Shown here piece after piece: positions 1 to 64,000 of a stretch of 64,000 nt of DNA (positions are counted from its first letter, which is position 1; each line of letters starts with the position of its first letter). The notes below the pieces were generated by a model that saw only the letters and a program-made list of their open reading frames with translations, was not told the DNA's origin and searched no databases. The position numbers were made by a program, and so were the translations under genes. Source of the DNA: Serripes groenlandicus (lineage: Eukaryota > Mollusca > Bivalvia > Cardiida > Cardiidae); NCBI GenBank assembly GCA_031761405.1, contig JASEVX010000036.1:806001-870000 (forward strand), in the 5' to 3' direction.

Positions 1-315
1 AATACTAATTCTGATAATGATAAAGTTGAAACTTCATTTTTGTAAAAGTGAAAGTCTTATCCTGATTCAGATTCCTGATTCATACATGCAGGACCATTTT
101 GATGCATCTGTGGTAGAATACTTTTTAAAAGATTGCGGAAAAAGGATAAACTGCATTTCTAGGTATTTTTCAAACATTTGTGGTCTGCTGCAGATTTTGT
201 TGCATTTAAAACATTGCTAGATATTTTTTTGACTCACTTTTGAAAAGTGGTTTGCAGCAGATTTTGTTGCACGTAAAAACTGGTCTAGAAAGACAATGAG
301 AAGTGACGAGTTCCC
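1..315. other. Intronic sequence, no gene seen
   Basis: Contains short stretches reminiscent of the MITE interior (GCAGCAGATTTTGTTGCA near 243-272) but nothing complete. The short open frames here show no recognisable protein. Confidence 0.4.
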
Positions 316-530
316 TGGTGATATTCCAGACCCCTAGATAAGGTGTATAGTTCATGTTCAAAAATCATTATTTGAACCTACAACCCTATGTTGTGGATAC
401 TCAGAAGTGAATCATCTCAGCGAGTCGATTCTTTTGAGTACCCAAAACATAGGGTTTTGTTTGAAAATAAAAGAGATATTGCGGGGGGAAAAAGAGCAGT
501 TTACTCCTCCTTATCTAGACCTCTGAGTTT
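316..530. mobile_element. Palindromic repeat family 3 (ACCCTATGTTGTGG arm)
   Basis: Fold-back repeat with outer arms like CTAGATAAGG / CCTTATCTAG and inner arms AACCCTATGTTGTGG / ACATAGGGTT around a GACGATTCTTTTGAGT core. Copies also lie near 11352, 45300, 49810 and 62090. Confidence 0.6.
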
Positions 531-615
531 CCCTTACAGTAACACTGTGTCTGTACGGACGCGGATGTAATGAGTGCTGCGCTATATGATCGGGGTTATT
601 ATAAACATTGTTAAC

Positions 616-705
616 CTTCTTGATTTTCATTTTCATCAACCTCTACCTCTCTCGCTACCTCATCCTCCTCCTCTTCTTCTTCCTCAATTTCCTCCATCTC
701 ATCTT
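616..705 (-). CDS. Possible kinase gene exon O: acidic segment
   Basis: 90 bp that would join exon N in phase 1: the split codon gives E, then DEMEEIEEEEEEDEVAREVE and VDENENQE. Acceptor AAAAATAG is pyrimidine-poor and donor GTTAAC is weak, and Glu-rich runs arise easily from CTC repeats. A decayed copy lies at 816-867. Confidence 0.35.
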
Positions 706-732
706 CTATTTTTAGAAAGTACTAGTTATTTT

Positions 733-1025
733 TTAACCCTTTCCCTCATGGAGACACTTTCTGACTCCTCCACAGCAGACAATTTTTGAACACATTGTGA
801 CAAAATGAGAAATTTCTCCTCTTCTTCCTCAATTTACTCCATCTAATCTTCTATCTTTAGAAAATACCTTTTCTCTCATGTAGATGCATTCTGAAGCCTT
901 TATAGCAGACAAATTTTGAATAAATTGAGATAAAATGAGAAATTGCTCATTTGTCATAATGTTTTCAACTGTTTTCAAACTTTTCATGATTTTGCCTAGA
1001 TGTTACCAAAGTCATCTGCTTGTGT
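733..1025 (+). mobile_element. Two truncated piggyBac-type MITE copies
   Basis: TTAACCCTTTCCCTCATG opens a copy at 733 that is cut by the exon-like duplicate at 816. A second, more decayed left half (TTTTCTCTCATGTAGATGC) follows at 868 and runs to the CATCTGCTTG end near 1020. Confidence 0.65.
816..867 (-). pseudogene. Decayed partial copy of the possible exon O with its acceptor
   Basis: About 50 bp nearly identical to 672-722, including the end of the acidic coding stretch and the acceptor region. In this copy two codons have become stops. Both copies abut MITE sequence, which suggests a local duplication that involved the element. Confidence 0.5.
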
Positions 1026-1041
1026 TTTGATGGGAATTGGT

Positions 1042-1271
1042 TAAGCCGTACTTTCCCTTATACAATAAATCTGCAGCAGACGACTTTGAGATCATCTTAA
1101 CAAAACAATAGAATGTCTCTGTAAATGAAAGTTATATAACTGAAATAAGTTGAAAACATTGTGGCAAGAGGAGAAATTGCTTGTTTTCTGTAATTTCTTC
1201 TTTTGCCAAAATGTTTTCAAGTCGTCTGCTGCATATGCATCTGAAAGCTTCTACAAGTGGGAAAGGGTTAA
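1042..1271 (-). mobile_element. piggyBac-type MITE, old subfamily
   Basis: Starts TTAAGCCGTACTTTCCC and ends GTGGGAAAGGGTTAA, with internal CTGCAGCAGACGACTTTG and GTCGTCTGCTGCA, and the AATTGC centre. Full length, about 230 bp. Confidence 0.8.
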
Positions 1272-1392
1272 GTATCATTTTTTTTTTTAAAAAGAACCAA
1301 AAATGTTGAAGGTGACACTTCTGTTTTTAGCATGTATCAGAGTTATTTTAAGTATGTTCACTTAATCTATCTACTTATATTTAGTAACATCC

Positions 1393-1474
1393 TGTTTAAA
1401 GATGTTTTCAGTATTTTTGCCAAGATGTTTGAAAAGCTGTCTGCAACATATGTGTTGTATGTGGGAAAGGGTTA
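1393..1474 (+). mobile_element. MITE right-end fragment
   Basis: Only the right third remains: GATGTTTTCAGTATTTTTGCC to TATGTGGGAAAGGGTTA. Confidence 0.6.
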
Positions 1475-1654
1475 TGGAAAGAAACAGAATGGAACTAAAA
1501 AGTAAATATGAAAATGAAATAATTCTTGAGTTGATCTACCAGAAAATAAAGAAAAGCTTTTGAAAATAGTATAACACTGTTCAGGCAGGCAAGAGGTTAA
1601 ACCAAGCCTTTTCAACATACAACAAATATGCACAACTACCCTTTTTTGGTAAGA

Positions 1655-1730
1655 TGCTTCTTGGGATCGAACCCAGATCTCCGTCTCTCAAGGCAGATGC
1701 TCTAACCACAATACCATTAAGACGGTAAAT
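1655..1730 (-). repeat. tRNA-like SINE head or tRNA pseudogene
   Basis: Read on the minus strand it has an A-box-like GGTTAGAGCATCTGCC and a perfect B-box core GGTTCGATCCC. The 5' arm and acceptor stem do not pair well, so it is more likely a SINE head or tRNA relic than a functional tRNA. Confidence 0.55.
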
Positions 1731-1808
1731 ATCTAGCAAATTGTGCATTAGATAATCAACTGTTTTGTCTACTATTGTATAACTATACTCTTTCAACGCC
1801 ACATTTTC

Positions 1809-2038
1809 TTAACCCTTTCCCTCATATAGACGCTTTCTGACGACTCTGCAGCAGACGGCTTTTTGAAAACATAGTGACAAAAGAAGAAATTGCACAAAAC
1901 GTGCAATTTCTCCTTTTGCCACAATGTTTTCCACTTTTTGTCATAGGTTATCCATTCAATTATGGAGATTTTCTATTTTGTGGCAAAATACGTTCAAAGT
2001 CGTCTGCTGCAGATTTGTCGTATGTGGGAAAGGGTTAA
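1809..2038 (+). mobile_element. piggyBac-type MITE, full length
   Basis: Complete copy: TTAACCCTTTCCCTCATATA start, GCACAAAACGTGC central palindrome, TATGTGGGAAAGGGTTAA end. TTAA flanks both ends. Confidence 0.9.
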
Positions 2039-2500
2039 GTAGACTCTTCATTGTTCAAAACCTAGCAAACCTAGGTCATATAATCATGTTTTGGAAATGT
2101 TTATAACTGAAACGCAAACAATGCTGATACTAGGTCAGAAAGCTCAATACAAGCTGACCAACCTGAATCTATATTGTTTGCGAAAACTTCAGTATTGTCA
2201 TTGGTGCTGAAAGAGATATGCACAATAACTGAGTATAAATATAATAGAACAAAATATTTAAGAAATACGGATAAAGGAAGGAATAATTGAGTCAAGAAAA
2301 AATATGTAAAGGATTGGGTAAAACAAAGTAAAAAGGATGAAAAAAAAACGAAAAAAAACAATGATTTGAGAGAGGAAGAGGAAGATAGATATATAATCTG
2401 AGAAAATACTAGTCAAAGTACTATGCATACTGCATGATGACAACAATATCTACACAACATAATCTCTACAATAATCATGCTAGGTATAAATCTAGGCTTA
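2039..2500. other. Intronic sequence without recognised feature
   Basis: AT-rich with A-rich runs near 2290-2360. The minus-strand open frames here are hydrophobic products of T-runs and look non-coding. Confidence 0.4.
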
Positions 2501-2507
2501 AAGAGGA

Positions 2508-3141
2508 TAAACCTTTTCCCAACAAGTTTGCAGCAGACAAGTCCGAAAACATCTAGACAAAATTGCTTTAATATCTATAAATTTTTTCAGAAGTCGCCTG
2601 CTGCAGATGCTTCAAAATGCTTCTGCATGTGGGAAACAGTTTGGTAAAATTAAAACCCTTCCCATGACATGGGAGTGCATACAAGTAATTAAGATAAACA
2701 ATATACATTTGCTTATAAAAAGTTATGTTTTTTCCACAATGTTTTCATCTGGCACAAACTCATTCTGGTGTGTAAAACAAAAGCCAATGTTGCCCAAGAT
2801 CACAGGACACATATCGAGGGCTTCATGCAAACCTGTTGTATCTGCATCTTGTTCAAGATTTAGTTACAACTGTTTTGCATGAAACCATCGTTATGAAGTT
2901 TGGTGTTGGTCTACACTGTTCACTTACAACTAACCCCCCTTTCCAGCGAACAACAAATCTTCAGCAGACAATTTTGAAAACAGTTGGAGAAAAATGTGGA
3001 AAATCTCTTTATATAAGCAATGAGATTTAGAATAGAGATGAAAACATTGAACAATGAAAAATTGGTCATTATTAGCACAATGCTTTCATAAGTCGTCTGC
3101 TGCAAATATGTCAGAAACATCTGTATATTGGAAAGGGTTAA
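2508..3141 (-). mobile_element. Two decayed MITE copies (2508-2642 and 2929-3141)
   Basis: The first keeps CCTTTTCCCAACAAG, GCAGCAGACAAG and CATGTGGGAAACAG. The second keeps TTCAGCAGACAATTTTGAAA, GTCGTCTGCTGCAAA and TTGGAAAGGGTTAA. The 2643-2928 interval between them shows nothing recognisable. Confidence 0.65.
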
Positions 3142-3329
3142 GAAAATTTTGAAAGAGAACCATTATAAGATATAGAAAATGTTAACTAACTTGAGGGAAA
3201 AGGTATACAGTTACCCTTTTCAGAGGATTGTTCCCTTTTCCCCAAATTTTTAAAAACTGTAAATGATGGTAGAGGATGAATACAAATTCTTTATGACTGA
3301 TTTATCTACAAGTTGTTGAAGATATTTAC

Positions 3330-62562
<59,233 letters not shown>

Positions 62563-63224
62563 CATTTCATCAAATAATATGACATTTTAAAGTACATCAA
62601 ATTATGAACTTCATGTACATTGGTTGTTTTTGTCACAAAACATATGTCTCGCCCATTGCAGTTTGTCAATGATTGCAATACTGAAACCTTGACATTGAAC
62701 AAAAATGGTTGCACTGATCAGACTCAGTTATTGACTAATGGTCACCAATCAGACATTTCATTATCTTTACTCTTATATAATTTGTGATTCTGGACGAACA
62801 GTTATGCACTATTCAAATCTCATTAAAATCAGACGAAAGACTACTTCGTTTTACGCTATCGCATATTGGATCTGACGACATCGCCTAAGAGGTCCTCTTA
62901 AATCGACTAAATACACTTGAATATTCAAGGGCAGGTTCTAAGGGTTTTTTGTCAAATGAAATCGCTCGGTTCTATACAATAGTAAAAACACTCTACATTC
63001 ATCGCTTCACTATCTTGTTTATTTATAAGGGTTATCAGAGTCCCCTATTTTATACCTAACAATTTTGTAGGTGACAATTTGATTGGCTGATGCAAAGGTC
63101 AATCTGAGACAACCTGTATGAGGCAGTCATCAGATTCTATATAGAAGTAAGTGAAGTGTAGGTCTGGTTTTAATAAGATTGACATTATTTTTTATCTATG
63201 GCAGTGAAATTATATTTTTTGAGA
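62563..63224. other. Unassigned sequence
   Basis: No recognised exon; I looked here for the missing start-codon exon (family motif LDEIDLSALR) and did not find it. Confidence 0.4.
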
Positions 63225-63227
63225 CGA

Positions 63228-63432
63228 TTTCAGACGCTTCTGCAGCAGATGACTTTTTGAAAACATAGTGACAAAAGAAGAAATTGCTCAAAACGAGTAA
63301 TTTCTCCTTTTGATACAATGTTTTTCACTTTTAGTCATAAGTTATCCATTCAATTATAGAGATTTTCTATTTTTTGACAAAATATGTTCAAAGTCCTCTG
63401 CTGCAGAATTGTCGTATGAGGGAAAGGGTTAA
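63228..63432 (+). mobile_element. MITE lacking its left end
   Basis: TTTCAGACGCTTCTGCAGCA to GTATGAGGGAAAGGGTTAA; young subfamily. Confidence 0.85.
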
Positions 63433-63494
63433 AACGTGTGAGGAGAAAAACCAAGACATCTCAAAATTATTACTTTCCCACAATGTTTTTTTTA

Positions 63495-63668
63495 AACCCC
63501 TTAATACATGTATACAACTTATCTGCAGCAGATGACTTCGAAAGGATATAGATAAAAGTAATTGAACACTATAAATTACAGTACAATTATTGAATTAAGT
63601 TGAAAAACATTGTGGCACAAGGAGAAATTTGTTCAAAATGTGTCTGCAGGTGAGAAACGGTTCAAGTT
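63495..63668 (-). mobile_element. Worn MITE
   Basis: ATACAACTTATCTGCAGCAG, AACATTGTGGCACAAGG, GCAGGTGAGAAACGG. Confidence 0.55.
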
Positions 63669-63824
63669 CTCTGTTACTAAGGCATCAGAAGATGATTGTG
63701 TCAGAGAAAAAGATAAATACTCTATGTGAACAGTTCATTTTTATATGACATGCTTCAGGTGTTAGTTATGACCTTTTTATGTCAAATATTATGTTGAACA
63801 AAGTTCATGTCACTGTACTTTTTA

Positions 63825-64000
63825 TTAAACCTTTTCCTCATATAAACGCTTTCTGAAGCCTCTGCCACAGACCGCTTTTTGAAAACATAGTGACAAAAGA
63901 AGAAATTGCTCAAAACGAGCAATTTCTCCTTTTGTCACAATGTTTTCCACTTTTAGTCATTATTAGGTTATCCATTAAATTATAGAGATTTTCTATTTTT
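63825..64000 (+). mobile_element. MITE cut by the window end
   Basis: TTAAACCTTTTCCTCATATA start; centre GCTCAAAACGAGC; runs past base 64000. Confidence 0.88.

Noticed and set aside
1655..1730. tRNA gene
   Set aside because: B box is intact but the acceptor and anticodon stems do not pair convincingly.
62563..64000. Start-codon exon of the kinase gene
   Set aside because: No segment encoding the expected N-terminal LDEIDLSALR-like motif with a donor was found.

Overview
This is a window of animal nuclear DNA, AT-rich and intron-dominated. It is most likely from a bivalve mollusc, probably a heterodont clam. That inference rests on the repeats: SINEs carrying the GGTTTAACGCCG block, 'pearl'/HINE-type Helitron relatives with ~150-160 bp core repeats plus GACC or ACGC microsatellites, and families opening with AACAAGAGG. 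I recognise all of these from bivalve genomes. No database search was possible.

The one host gene I can support runs on the minus strand across nearly the whole window. It encodes a germinal-centre kinase of the MAP4K4/MINK1/TNIK (misshapen) family. Fourteen exons splice in frame with GT-AG borders, in transcription order: 62284-62219, 38381-38280, 36529-36449, 34074-34026, 33747-33686, 30560-30470, 29230-29158, 26482-26425, 14649-14595, 11942-11864, 8619-8450, 7447-7366, 4306-3952 and 3393-3330. A fifteenth (705-616) is tentative. Together they give the complete Ste20-type kinase domain, the acidic linker, and a His/Pro/Gln-rich segment that replaces the start of the vertebrate coiled-coil linker. 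The start codon lies right of the window; the coiled-coil remainder and CNH domain lie left of it.

The introns are packed with transposable elements. (1) A piggyBac-type MITE family (TTAA target, CCCTTTCCC ends, about 230 bp, near-palindromic) occurs in over 60 whole or partial copies, two groups in tandem arrays. (2) Helentron-like non-autonomous elements (HINE/pearl), at least six sitting inside the MITEs. (3) tRNA-derived SINEs, mostly minus strand, several with clear target-site duplications. (4) Two further palindromic families, one with CGAGGGCTTGGCG ends and a 4-bp target duplication, one with an ACCCTATGTTGTGG arm. (5) A 1.1-kb TTAA element with other ends, a CAGGG-ended 1.73-kb element and a TA-flanked CCGTATATCC element. 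(6) Mini- and microsatellites of 32, 35, 44, 64 and ~75 bp units. A broken zinc-finger gene related to hAT-type/ZNF862-like proteins lies in one intron (15.7-18.3 kb).

Region by region: 0-8.7 kb holds the last recognised kinase exons, MITEs, the 1.1-kb TTAA element and the 32-bp array. 8.7-15 kb holds the 64-bp satellite, a HINE and a MITE array. 15-25.9 kb holds the pseudogene and a three-deep nest of transposons. 26-38.4 kb holds most kinase-domain exons among MITEs. 38.4-62.2 kb is one very large intron almost wholly made of repeats. 62.2-64 kb holds the first visible exon and MITEs.
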